DNA of 64,000 nucleotides from contig NZ_BDCK01000024.1 in assembly GCF_001613465.1 (NCBI RefSeq), forward strand, positions 215,472 to 279,471, in the 5' to 3' direction. The notes below the pieces were generated by a model that was given only the letters and a program-made list of their open reading frames with translations, searched no databases and had not been told where the DNA came from. A program made the translations under genes and the position numbers. Below, piece by piece: positions 24,091 through 31,532 of the stretch (position 1 is its first letter; each line of letters begins with the position of its first letter). Source of the stretch: Nocardia niwae NBRC 108934 = DSM 45340. GTDB taxonomy: Bacteria > Actinomycetota > Actinomycetes > Mycobacteriales > Mycobacteriaceae.

Positions 24091-24240
24091 TCACGGCCGA
24101 TCGGGGTCGGTGCTCTTGCCTGCCTCCCGGACCGCTTCGGCGAGCTCACGGCGCAAACGTTCGGCGTTCGCTTCGTCGCCCGCGTCCTCGGCGGTGGTGA
24201 TGTCCTGGCGCAATTGCGCGATCGTGTCCTGCGAAACCAT
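24091..24240 (-). CDS. Small acidic helical protein, 49 aa, unknown
   Basis: Begins at ATG 24240 with GAGGAGA at good distance, and ends at TGA 24091. The predicted protein (MVSQDTIAQLRQDITTAEDAG, then DEANAERLRRELAEAVREAGK and a short Thr-Asp-Pro tail) is almost wholly amphipathic helix and could form a two-helix hairpin or coiled coil. Codon use has the strong GC3 bias of its neighbours, which supports coding. Convergent with the iron-permease-like gene. I do not recognise the family. Confidence 0.6.
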   Translation of the reverse strand: MVSQDTIAQLRQDITTAEDAGDEANAERLRRELAEAVREAGKSTDPDRP

Positions 24241-24419
24241 GGGATCTCCTCGTCTCTTCGGACGGTTTCGGACGAGAGGGCGGCTCGGCCCCCGTCATCA
24301 GGGTGGCCGCTGAGTCGAGGACGAAACACCGGCGAGTCCCGGCGGCAGGCAGCCAACCCCGGCCAGCGCTGCTCGGCTCGACGCGCTTGTCGCGAAGGTA
24401 GGGTGGAAAGGTTCCCGAC

Positions 24420-24444
24420 GATTGGGTCCGGGCGCAGTGGGTAC
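24420..24444 (+). promoter_or_regulatory. Possible SigB/SigF-type promoter
   Basis: GATT (24420-24423), 15 bases, then GGGTAC (24439-24444), matching the actinobacterial stress-sigma consensus GNNT-N14-16-GGGTAY. It would drive the AraC gene with a leader of about 170 bases. A sigma factor of this class is encoded 1.2 kb downstream. The motif is short and could be chance. Confidence 0.35.
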
Positions 24445-24621
24445 TCTCCGCTGCGGTGTGACCGGGATACAGATCGCCGACGCATCACGAGGTACCGACC
24501 GCACCTTCCCGCCTGAGTGACAGGGTTGTGACCAGTCCGTACACCGAGCAGCGTGGCTCGGGAACCCTTCACGACGTGCTGGGCGGGATGCCGTGTCCGA
24601 AAGAGCAGGAGTGTCGCAGCG

Positions 24622-25575
24622 ATGGAGTCATTGGCCTTCCACAGCGACAGCTTGGGCGATACCGAAGAGTTCCTCAATCTCAACTACACCAGGATGCGGA
24701 TCGGCAACAGCACCGGCGTCCCCGTCCGGACGGACATCACCCGGACGATGCTCGGCCCGGTCAGCCTGGACGCCCTCGATTTGAGCTTCGACATGCGGTA
24801 CGACGCCCAGCCGCTGGGCAAGATATGCCTGTGCGAGGTAGACGCGGGGACGATCGAAGAGAACTATGCCGACGGCAGCACCGACTTCTTCCGGCCCGGC
24901 GAACTCGGGCTGCTCACTCCGCCGGACCTCCCGTACTCCGGGGTGATCCACCAAGCCCGTTACAGCATAACGATGTTCGATCCCGCGCTGCTGACCCAGG
25001 TCGCGGCCTCGGCCCCGGGCCACGATCTGGAACCGGTCCGGCTCACGGGTCATCGCCCGGTCTCGCCGGCCGCAGCACGGCGCCTGTCCGGCGTGCTGGA
25101 GCACATGCGCGGTCTCGCTGCCGACCGCACGGCCGGCGAGCAGCCGCTGATCACCTCCACCGCCGCGCAGTACCTGGCCGCCACCGTGCTGCACGCTCTC
25201 CCGAGCACCGCGCACACCGATCCCACGGCGAACGACCGCAACGACGCCCATCCCGACACGGTGCGACGCGCGCTGGCCTACCTCGAGTCGCACGTCAGCG
25301 AGGACATCACCGTCGCCGACATCGCCGCGGCTTCCTATGTCACCGTTCGCGCGCTGCAACTGGCGTTCCGTCGCCATCTCGACACCACGCCCATGGCGTA
25401 TCTGCGGCGGCTTCGCCTGCGCGCGGCGCACGAACAGCTGCGCGACAGCTCGTCCGACGACGGTCACACCGTGACCTCGATCGCCGCGGCCTGGGGTTTC
25501 GCTCATCCGGGACGATTCGCGAGCGCCTACCGCTCGGCATACGGTCGCTCTCCCCATACCACTCTCATCGCGTGA
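24622..25575 (+). CDS. AraC family transcriptional regulator
   Basis: 317 aa from ATG 24622, with AGGAGTG upstream. Residues 1-190 form an AraC-binding-2 type sensor region (GPVSLDALDLSFDMRYDAQPLGKICLCEVDAGTIEE, FRPGELGLLTPPDLPYSGVI). The C-terminal 95 residues hold the double helix-turn-helix: ITVADIAAASYVTVRALQLAFRRHLDTTPMAYLRRLRL, then VTSIAAAWGFAHPGRFASAYRSAYGRSP. No neighbouring catabolic operon suggests its effector, and the next gene converges on it. Confidence 0.88.
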   Translation: MESLAFHSDSLGDTEEFLNLNYTRMRIGNSTGVPVRTDITRTMLGPVSLDALDLSFDMRYDAQPLGKICLCEVDAGTIEENYADGSTDFFRPGELGLLTPPDLPYSGVIHQARYSITMFDPALLTQVAASAPGHDLEPVRLTGHRPVSPAAARRLSGVLEHMRGLAADRTAGEQPLITSTAAQYLAATVLHALPSTAHTDPTANDRNDAHPDTVRRALAYLESHVSEDITVADIAAASYVTVRALQLAFRRHLDTTPMAYLRRLRLRAAHEQLRDSSSDDGHTVTSIAAAWGFAHPGRFASAYRSAYGRSPHTTLIA

Positions 25576-25624
25576 CCCACCGCCACTCGAGCTTTCGGCC
25601 GAGGACTCGGCGAGAAAGCCGTGA

Positions 25625-26446
25625 TCAGTCCCGCAGGGCACGCTCGCGAAGGTCCGCGAGGGTTCGCGACAAGACACGGGAGATGTGCATCTGGGAGACG
25701 CCCAGGACGGCGGCGATCTGCGCCTGCGTACGGCCCTCGAAAAAGCGCATGCGCAGCACGCGCCGCTCCCGCTCGGGCAGTTCGGCGAGCAGCGGCGCGA
25801 CCGCGAGCGCCTCGTCGGTCAGGTCGTAGGAGGGATCTTCCTCGCCGAACGTCTCCGCGACGCGCACCGAGGCGCCGCCGCTCTCGTCGTCCTCGATGAC
25901 CGCGTCGATCGAGTTCGTGGAATAGGCGTTGCCTGCCAGCAACGCTTGGGTGACTTCGGTCAGGTCGATGTCGAGTTCGACCGCGATTTCGAGCGCGGTG
26001 GGCATCCGTTCCAATCGCTGGGACAGCCGCTCCACGGTGGGGCCGATGGTCAGCTGAATCTCCTTGATCCGGCGCGGCACTCGCACCGCCCAGCTGTGGT
26101 CGCGGAAGTGGCGGCGTACCTCGCCCATGATGGTGGGCACCGCGAACGACAGGAACGACGGTCCCCGCGCCGGGTCGAAGCGGTCGACCGCGAGCACCAG
26201 CCCCACGGCGGCGATCTGGTACAGATCGTCGTAGTTCTCCCCGCGGCCGACGAAGCGGCGGGCGATGTGCTCGGCCAGCGGCAGGCACCGGCGCATGATC
26301 GCTTCCCGCAGCCCCGGCCGTTCGGGATCGTGCTCGTCCATCGCGGCCAATTTCTCCAGCCAGGGTTCGATGCCGTCGTAACTGTCCGTCCCGCGCCGCG
26401 TCCGGCGCGGCGTGGCGGTCCTGCGGTTGGCGGTCGCGAGTGACAT
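25625..26446 (-). CDS. Sigma-70 family stress sigma factor (SigB/SigF/SigG group)
   Basis: 273 aa from ATG 26446, with GAGGAAG upstream. Region 2 is LAEHIARRFVGRGENYDDLYQIAAVGLVLAVDRFDPARGPSFLSFAVPTIMGEVRRHFRDHSWAVRVPRRIKE. Region 3 follows, and region 4 is LPERERRVLRMRFFEGRTQAQIAAVLGVSQMHISRVLSRTL. This is the SigF/SigB class controlled by partner switching. No RsbW-like anti-sigma kinase is next to it; instead a STAS-domain gene lies just upstream on the same strand. It should recognise GNNT..GGGTAY promoters. Confidence 0.92.
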   Translation of the reverse strand: MSLATANRRTATPRRTRRGTDSYDGIEPWLEKLAAMDEHDPERPGLREAIMRRCLPLAEHIARRFVGRGENYDDLYQIAAVGLVLAVDRFDPARGPSFLSFAVPTIMGEVRRHFRDHSWAVRVPRRIKEIQLTIGPTVERLSQRLERMPTALEIAVELDIDLTEVTQALLAGNAYSTNSIDAVIEDDESGGASVRVAETFGEEDPSYDLTDEALAVAPLLAELPERERRVLRMRFFEGRTQAQIAAVLGVSQMHISRVLSRTLADLRERALRD

Positions 26447-26531
26447 GAGCTTCCTCGTTCCTTGTCCAGCGGCCGCCGCGCTCGCCCGATAGAAGGCGGC
26501 GACGACCGCCGAATACCGCCCGGCTGCCGCG

Positions 26532-27137
26532 TCAAGCGGTTGTGGGCGGTCTTGTTCGTATTTCGGACGGGCGACGGTGCCCGGATGCGTTCTCGGGATC
26601 GCTCGCCTCCGCGGGATGCCGCCGAGAGTGAGCCGTGCCACCGGGGGTGCGCGGTCGGCGACCAGCCTCCGGGGAGATCCCCTGATGTGCTGCCGTACCG
26701 CCGCCGGTCCGCCCCGCCACGCCATCCGCGACGACAGCGCCGGGTGACCGGCACCCGCGCGGCCGGGGATCACCGTCGTCGTGCATCGCAGGCGCCGGGC
26801 ACGCGACCACCGGCACGCTCTGCCCCACTCCCAGCACGTCCACGATGCGCCGCACGGGTCCGTCGTCCGGCACGGTCAGGCCGACCGGGACACCTGTTCG
26901 CGCCCCCCACCTCGCCAGCCGCAGCACCACGCGCACGCCCGCACAGGCCAGGAAACGCACCGCACACAGGTCGAGGACGACCAGATCGGGGTTCACTGTT
27001 GTGCGGCAATGCTTTTCGATGAATTCGTTCATCGCGGCGAAACACTCGTCGGCGGTCGCGGCATCCAGTTCACCGTGGGCGACGAGGAGCAAACCGTCAT
27101 CGGTCCGGATGCCCTCCACGCCGTTCTGACAGGTCAT
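26532..27137 (-). CDS. STAS-domain (anti-anti-sigma-like) protein with long basic tail
   Basis: 201 aa from ATG 27137, with GGAGGTACGC directly upstream. Residues 5-112 form a STAS domain: LLLVAHGELDAATADECFAAMNEFIEKHCR, then PDLVVLDLCAVRFLACAGVRVVLRLAR and VPVGLTVPDDGPVRRIVDVLGV. In classical antagonists the loop reads D-S-[ST]-G and the Ser is phosphorylated; here it is A-C-A-G. Regulation by that phosphorylation is therefore unlikely unless Cys serves as a switch. Residues 115-201 are a Pro/Arg/Gly-rich tail absent from ordinary antagonists. It ends 85 bases before the sigma-factor gene and may act on its regulation. Confidence 0.75.
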   Translation of the reverse strand: MTCQNGVEGIRTDDGLLLVAHGELDAATADECFAAMNEFIEKHCRTTVNPDLVVLDLCAVRFLACAGVRVVLRLARWGARTGVPVGLTVPDDGPVRRIVDVLGVGQSVPVVACPAPAMHDDGDPRPRGCRSPGAVVADGVAGRTGGGTAAHQGISPEAGRRPRTPGGTAHSRRHPAEASDPENASGHRRPSEIRTRPPTTA

Positions 27138-27275
27138 GCGTACCTCCGGCGGCCGGGTATCGGCACGAGACCGCACAGTCGAGCCTGTCAGTCGGCACCG
27201 GTGGTGTCAGCGCGACAGACGAAGTCTCGCGTGGCATCGGTCCGAAAAACGAAACGCCTGACCGCACCGAGCGGG

Positions 27276-27953
27276 TCAGTCCCGGGGGATGCGGTGGTGG
27301 ACGGTGAGCAGGATATGGTCGAACGCGGCGACCAGGTCCGCCGGTGGCGGCGGTACCAGCGGGAGTTCCGCGATCAGTTGCTGGGCGAGTGCCCGCAACT
27401 TCGTGTTGGTTTCCTGCGATCGCCAGCGCAGTATCTGGAACGCTTGCTCGGCGCTGATCTGGTAGACGCGCATGAGCACCCCCTTGGCCTGCTCGATGAC
27501 CGCGCGATTCTCGTAGAGCCCGGGCAGCGTCGCGGCGAGCATGGCCTGGTGCGCCTCGGCCAGGGTGTCGGAGAGGTCGACGTAGAAGCCCGCGGTGCCG
27601 ACCGCGAGGCCCGCGTCGTCCAGAATCCGGTCGGCGACGACGAGCACCGTGTGCTCCTGGCCGGACAGGTCGATGAATCGATGCCTGCTCGAGAAGGGCT
27701 CACCGTGATCGATGGCCCGCGTGATGGTCTCGGCGACGTGCGTGCGGTCGTCGGGATGCTTGTGCGCGAGCAGCAGTTGTGTGGTCGGCTCGATCTCACC
27801 GGGCTGGTAGCCGTGCATGCGATAGACCTCGGCGGACCATTCCCAACGGCGGGTGGCGAACCAGAACCGGAAGCTTCCGACAGTAGGTTGCTCGGGCGGT
27901 GCCGCACCGGCGGTGGTCACGGCGGACATACGGGGCTGCATGCTTTGAGTCAT
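27276..27953 (-). CDS. PAS and ANTAR domain protein (RNA-binding antiterminator type)
   Basis: 225 aa from ATG 27953 (MTQSMQPRMSAV). A PAS-3 fold spans about residues 25-135: FRFWFATRRWEWSAEVYRMHGYQPGEIEPTTQLLLAHKHPDDRTHV, RHRFIDLSGQEHTVLVVADRI. The ANTAR three-helix bundle follows: NRAVIEQAKGVLMRVYQISAEQAFQILRWRSQETNTKLRALAQQLI, with the A-K-G-L-M and A-F-L-R positions conserved. ANTAR proteins bind paired hairpins in leader RNA to stop termination. Such PAS-ANTAR proteins are abundant in Nocardia and mycobacteria. The RNA target is unknown. Confidence 0.88.
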   Translation of the reverse strand: MTQSMQPRMSAVTTAGAAPPEQPTVGSFRFWFATRRWEWSAEVYRMHGYQPGEIEPTTQLLLAHKHPDDRTHVAETITRAIDHGEPFSSRHRFIDLSGQEHTVLVVADRILDDAGLAVGTAGFYVDLSDTLAEAHQAMLAATLPGLYENRAVIEQAKGVLMRVYQISAEQAFQILRWRSQETNTKLRALAQQLIAELPLVPPPPADLVAAFDHILLTVHHRIPRD

Positions 27954-28391
27954 GGATGCAAGGCCTCTCCGAGGGACAAGGGGCTCACGCCGCAACGCGA
28001 CCCGCGGGCTGTCTTCCCTCGGCGGGGTCACGCGGACGCGGGCACGTTCGGCCGACAATCCGCTGTTGACTCAACGGCCGGCGCACGCGCACATCGTGGC
28101 GGCAGCCGGTGACCTGCGACCCAGTATGTCATCCGCCTGCGGCTCGGGCTCGACGAGGCTCGGCTACCGTCCGAAAAACGAAGCACACCCTGGTTCTTCC
28201 GCAGCGGGTGATCGTCTGGCGCGCAAGGGATCAGAGCCGGACGACCACGCGGACCGCGTACCGGCACATTCCCTGACTTCGAATCGAGTTCGCGCACAGC
28301 GTGGCCCGGCTCGTTGCCGCGAGCCCGACGAGCCGTTGCGCCGGACGTGGTGGCCGCAGCCCTCGGGCTCGGCGCCCCGGACGCGTAGGGA
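27954..28391. other. Intergenic region with a repeated A-rich 14-mer
   Basis: 438 bases upstream of the ANTAR gene without a credible coding sequence. It holds GTCCGAAAAACGAA (28169-28182). The identical 14 bases occur at 27240-27253 upstream of the STAS gene, and a one-mismatch inverted copy at 26555-26568 lies upstream of the sigma gene. No terminator with a T-tract was seen. Confidence 0.45.
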
Positions 28392-29393
28392 TCATTCCCA
28401 CGGAGTGTCCCCTGCGACATTCGCTCCGGAAACCGTGGCCGGTTCCGATTCCGCGAACGCGGCGGCGGCGCCGGAGCCGACGAACTCGGCCGCCGCCAGC
28501 ACCGCCCGGCGCACCGCCCGCTCCGGTCCGCTGCCCTCGCCCACATGGGCCGTCGCGGCGACGGCGAAACTGTCGCCCGCCCCGCAGGTGTCCCAACCGG
28601 CGGGCGTCTTCGCCGCGACCGGAAGCGGGATGCGCAGGCGCTTGCCCGACGCCCGCAGGCAGACCAGGGCGCCTTCCGGTCCGAGGGTCACCGCGATGGC
28701 GTCGACGGCCCATCCTTTGGCGAGTTTCCACAGGTCAGGACCATCGTCGAGTCGGCCGGACAGCAGCGTGAGCGCTTCCGCGCGATTCGGGGTCACCAGT
28801 GCCGCGCCCGGGATCGGCACGGGTCCGTGCGGGTGGGGATCCCAGACGACCGGAACATGGCGGGCATGGTCGCGCAGCAGTGCACGGATCTGCGGGTGAG
28901 CCGCGATGCCGCGACCGTAGTCCGACACCAGCACCGCCCGCGCCGCCGCGAGCACGGCGTGCGCCTCCTCCGGCAGCGGGTCGGCGCCGGCTCGTCCGGT
29001 ACCGGAATCGATTCTGGTGATCAGCACGGGCCGCCGGGGCTCCTTGGCCCGGGCGTGCCCGTTCGAGCGGGCCCATGGGCCGACCGCGCGCACGCGCTGC
29101 TTACAGATGGTCGAACCACGCAGGGGAAGCGCGATGACGCGTACGTGCCGGTCCAGCAGCCCGCGCAACCGGGCCGCCGCCTCGTCGGCGGCGAAGCCCG
29201 CGATCAGGACGACGTCCCGGTCGCCGGCCGCGGCGAGCCGGGCCGCCAATCCCGCGCCCCCGGGACGGAACGCCCGATGTACGACGTCGACGACCGGGGC
29301 CGCCGACTCCGCACTGCACCGGTCGGCGCGACCGTCGACGTCGATGTCGAGCAGCGCGTCCCCGATCACGACGAGCGGATCGCCCGCGGCCAT
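28392..29393 (-). CDS. PfkB/ribokinase family kinase, HldE (RfaE) heptose-kinase-like
   Basis: 333 aa. N-terminal LVVIGDALLDIDVDG and the RPGGAGLAARLAAAGDRDVVLIAGFAADEAA block are typical of the D-glycero-D-manno-heptose-7-phosphate kinase domain of HldE, as are STICKQRVRA, VLVSDYGRGIA, VVWDPHPHGP and LVTPNRAEA. The ATP/anion-hole motif with the catalytic Asp is GWDTCGAGDSFAVAAT near residue 270. The nucleotidyltransferase half of HldE is absent. The ATG overlaps the stop of the preceding small ORF (TGATG). No other heptose genes lie nearby, so the product's fate is unclear. Confidence 0.8.
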   Translation of the reverse strand: MAAGDPLVVIGDALLDIDVDGRADRCSAESAAPVVDVVHRAFRPGGAGLAARLAAAGDRDVVLIAGFAADEAAARLRGLLDRHVRVIALPLRGSTICKQRVRAVGPWARSNGHARAKEPRRPVLITRIDSGTGRAGADPLPEEAHAVLAAARAVLVSDYGRGIAAHPQIRALLRDHARHVPVVWDPHPHGPVPIPGAALVTPNRAEALTLLSGRLDDGPDLWKLAKGWAVDAIAVTLGPEGALVCLRASGKRLRIPLPVAAKTPAGWDTCGAGDSFAVAATAHVGEGSGPERAVRRAVLAAAEFVGSGAAAAFAESEPATVSGANVAGDTPWE

Positions 29394-29674
29394 CACTCTC
29401 GCTCCAGCGCGGCTTCCGACGCCGTCCACGCTCCGTGCACCAGCGGCACGGGCATCTCCTGCACCGGCGCGGCGGTATCGGCCTCGGGCGAATCGGTGCC
29501 GAGCACGACTTCGCATGCGGGACGAAAGCCGTAGGGCTCGGTGCGGACGGCCCCGCCGCCACGCCGTGACATGACCACCGGCGACTCGGCGGCGTGGATA
29601 TCCCGGCCACCGGCGTGCCCGGCACCGAACTCGGCCGGCGGGCCGTCGCGCTCGGACACCATGGCGATCCTCAC
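29393..29674 (-). CDS. Short ORF resembling the N-terminus of a family-4 glycosyltransferase (probable remnant)
   Basis: 93 aa from GTG 29674, with CGGAG upstream. The first 30 residues (MRIAMVSERDGPPAEFGAG, then HAGGRDIHAA) follow the N-terminal loop of glycosyltransferases of the MRIAMVSEHASP...AGGQNVHVA type that accompany heptose genes in actinobacteria. After about residue 33 the similarity stops and the rest is unlike that family. The frame ends exactly at the kinase start, so it still provides coupled translation. It is either a truncated, recombined gene now kept as a leader or a new small protein; I favour a remnant. Confidence 0.45.
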   Translation of the reverse strand: MRIAMVSERDGPPAEFGAGHAGGRDIHAAESPVVMSRRGGGAVRTEPYGFRPACEVVLGTDSPEADTAAPVQEMPVPLVHGAWTASEAALERE

Positions 29675-29895
29675 TGCAGGCTCCGTTCGCCGAGGACGAC
29701 TGGATCACACACGCAGTAGTCGATCCGGGCCGCACCAGAAGCCCGCACGTGCTGACATGCCCCGACCTACCGCGCCGAAACATCCGTTCTCCGATGCGGC
29801 GCAGATCTCGGCGATTCGCTGTTGGCCTTCTCCGCGATCCACGCGCTATTCCAGCGGCCCGGATCGCCCCGCTCGGTACACGAATGCTCGCCCCA

Positions 29896-30207
29896 TCACC
29901 GGCCGGGCGTGTGGGGCCGTGGTGTGTACGGCCGAACACTCGCCGCCTCGGGGCCCCGGTCGGTGATCGCGGTGGTGAAGACGACGGTCTGACCTGGAGC
30001 GAGTGTCTTGTACCCACGGGTGTCGATGGCACGGAAGTCGACGAAGACGGGGCTCGTGCGATCGTCGGGCTCGAGATAGCCGAAGCCCTTCTCGGTGTTG
30101 AACCAGGCAACGGTGCCATGACGCCATTCGGTGGCGGTGGCGGGCACGAGGGTGTCGCGACGCCGGCGGGGCGGCCGGAATCGACTCGGGGCATGCGTTG
30201 TAGTCAT
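29896..30207 (-). CDS. Cold-shock domain protein with extended N-terminus
   Basis: 103 aa. The cold-shock domain spans about residues 28-92: WRHGTVAWFNTEKGFGYLEPDDRTSPVFVDFRAIDTRGYKTLAPGQTVVFTTAITDRGPEAASV. RNP1 (KGFGYL) is conserved and RNP2 is VFVDF instead of VFVHF, so one usual nucleic-acid-contacting His is Asp. The 27-residue N-terminal extension is Arg/Pro-rich and the C-terminal tail adds TPRPHTPGR, giving basic arms on both sides. Ordinary CspA is 67 aa. Probably binds single-stranded RNA or DNA. Confidence 0.85.
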   Translation of the reverse strand: MTTTHAPSRFRPPRRRRDTLVPATATEWRHGTVAWFNTEKGFGYLEPDDRTSPVFVDFRAIDTRGYKTLAPGQTVVFTTAITDRGPEAASVRPYTPRPHTPGR

Positions 30208-30233
30208 GAGACAGCGTGGGAGCGGGAATCGGG

Positions 30234-30449
30234 TCAGTACGCGAGCGGGTATTCGTCGTCGGGCAGCGGCGTGACGAAGGCTTGATCGAGCCGGTCCACT
30301 TCGTCGGCGTGGTCGAAGGCTTCCCGGATGCGTTCGGTCAGCGGGTTCAGCGCCGTCGGGTCGATTCCCGCGTGCTCGTGCCGGTCGGCAGGCGCTTGCT
30401 GTTCGAGGTGGTCGGCGCGGCTACCGGTGGGAAAGGTCGGGGTGTGCAC
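30234..30449 (-). CDS. Small acidic protein, 71 aa, unknown
   Basis: GTG 30449 with GAAGGACC upstream. The sequence begins MHTPTFPTGSRADHLEQQ and ends in an acidic segment (LTERIREAFDHADEVDRLDQAFVTPLPDDEYPLAY) that probably forms one amphipathic helix and an extended tail. It lies 26 bases upstream of the cold-shock gene on the same strand, so co-transcription is likely. No family recognised. Confidence 0.5.
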   Translation of the reverse strand: MHTPTFPTGSRADHLEQQAPADRHEHAGIDPTALNPLTERIREAFDHADEVDRLDQAFVTPLPDDEYPLAY

Positions 30450-30610
30450 GGTGGTCCTTCCTCGTGACGTCAGGCCTGTCCTGGGATACGGGAGCCGCGG
30501 GCCCGGACACCGCGTGCCGGGCCCGCGTCGGAAGAGAGTGACGTGACGGTTCGATCGATTCGGGCATCACCTGCCTTCCTTGCGCCTGTCTTTCCGATCT
30601 GCCGAAAGCC

Positions 30611-30865
30611 TCACCCGCGCGGAGGTCCGCGCTCGCGCGGATGCGGCCTGTGCGCCGGGATGCGACCGCGCGGGGCGGCGACCTCTGCGGACGGCCGCGG
30701 CCCCGTCACCTCGTCGGGGATGTACGCCGAGCGCGGCACATCCGGTGGGCACCGGGCGATCGCCATTGCCGCACAAAGGATCTCGTCCACTTCGGCGAAC
30801 AACCCGTCGAGGTCGGCGTCCACCAGCGGCAACCCGGAGACGTCGCAGATGTCGAGGGTGCTCAC
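30611..30865 (-). CDS. Small protein, 84 aa, unknown
   Basis: GTG 30865 with a strong AGGAGGTGA Shine-Dalgarno. The N-terminal half (MSTLDICDVSGLPLVDADLD, then GLFAEVDEILCAAMAIARCP) is acidic and helical with three Cys. The second half is Pro/Arg/Gly-rich and probably disordered. It resembles short orphan ORFs common in Nocardia stress loci, but I cannot name a family. The 161-base gap to the next small gene on the strand holds no clear terminator. Confidence 0.45.
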   Translation of the reverse strand: MSTLDICDVSGLPLVDADLDGLFAEVDEILCAAMAIARCPPDVPRSAYIPDEVTGPRPSAEVAAPRGRIPAHRPHPRERGPPRG

Positions 30866-31385
30866 GACCCTTCACCTCCTGCCGGAACGTGCTGGGTCCT
30901 GCGGGCGATCAGGCGTCGATCGGCACGACCGCCGGGTGCGCCGGCCTGCCGAACACCTGGTGCGTCAACTGCTCCAGATCATGGAACGGGTCGCTACGCA
31001 TCACCATTGGTCGCCACCTCCATCTCACTCCATCTACTGGGGTCTACCGAGATAACCTATGGCAATTCAGACAGATTTTTTGTAGCACTATCCAGATATC
31101 TACGCAAGAGCCCGAGGGGAACAATTTCGCGGACGGTCGATGGGGGTGTTCGCGAGCCGCCGCCCGCACGCCCGGATGTCCGCGCGCGACAATCGGCAGC
31201 GCCACATCGATCGATTACGGCTCCCCTCCGCACGAGCGGAGACCGGCATCGAGGTTTGCGAAACTTTCGCGCTCGTCACACACCGCGGGCATGACTCGGA
31301 AGAGAGAAGGCAGACAGTCAGAAGACCTGGACGATGCCGAAACCGTTTCTGACACATGGCCGACCGCACAGGCCGGACGATTTGG
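30866..31385. other. Intergenic region, 520 bases, partly AT-richer
   Basis: Between the small minus-strand genes and tRNA-Gly. The stretch 31050-31110 is clearly richer in A and T than its surroundings, including a run of six T at 31075-31080, and probably contains the promoter of the minus-strand small genes. A TTGCCA on the minus strand (31060-31065) could be a -35 element. No coding sequence with a ribosome site was found. Nothing else can be assigned. Confidence 0.4.
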
Positions 31386-31388
31386 TGG

Positions 31389-31461
31389 AGCGGATGACGG
31401 GATTCGAACCCGCGACCCTCACCTTGGCAAGGTGATGCGCTACCAGCTGCGCTACATCCGC
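31389..31461 (-). tRNA. tRNA-Gly(GCC)
   Basis: On the minus strand: acceptor GCGGATG/CATCCGC, D-arm GCGC/GCGC, anticodon stem CACCT around TGCCA with anticodon GCC, and T-arm CGGGTTCGAATCCCG. The discriminator is T (31389), and an encoded CCA follows (31386-31388). All arms pair normally. It reads GGC and GGU glycine codons. Confidence 0.95.
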
Positions 31462-31532
31462 ATTCGCATCGCGGAGTCCGTGATGCGACACAGAACATTA
31501 GCGGACACGCGGGGCGAAAAGCCAATCGCCGC

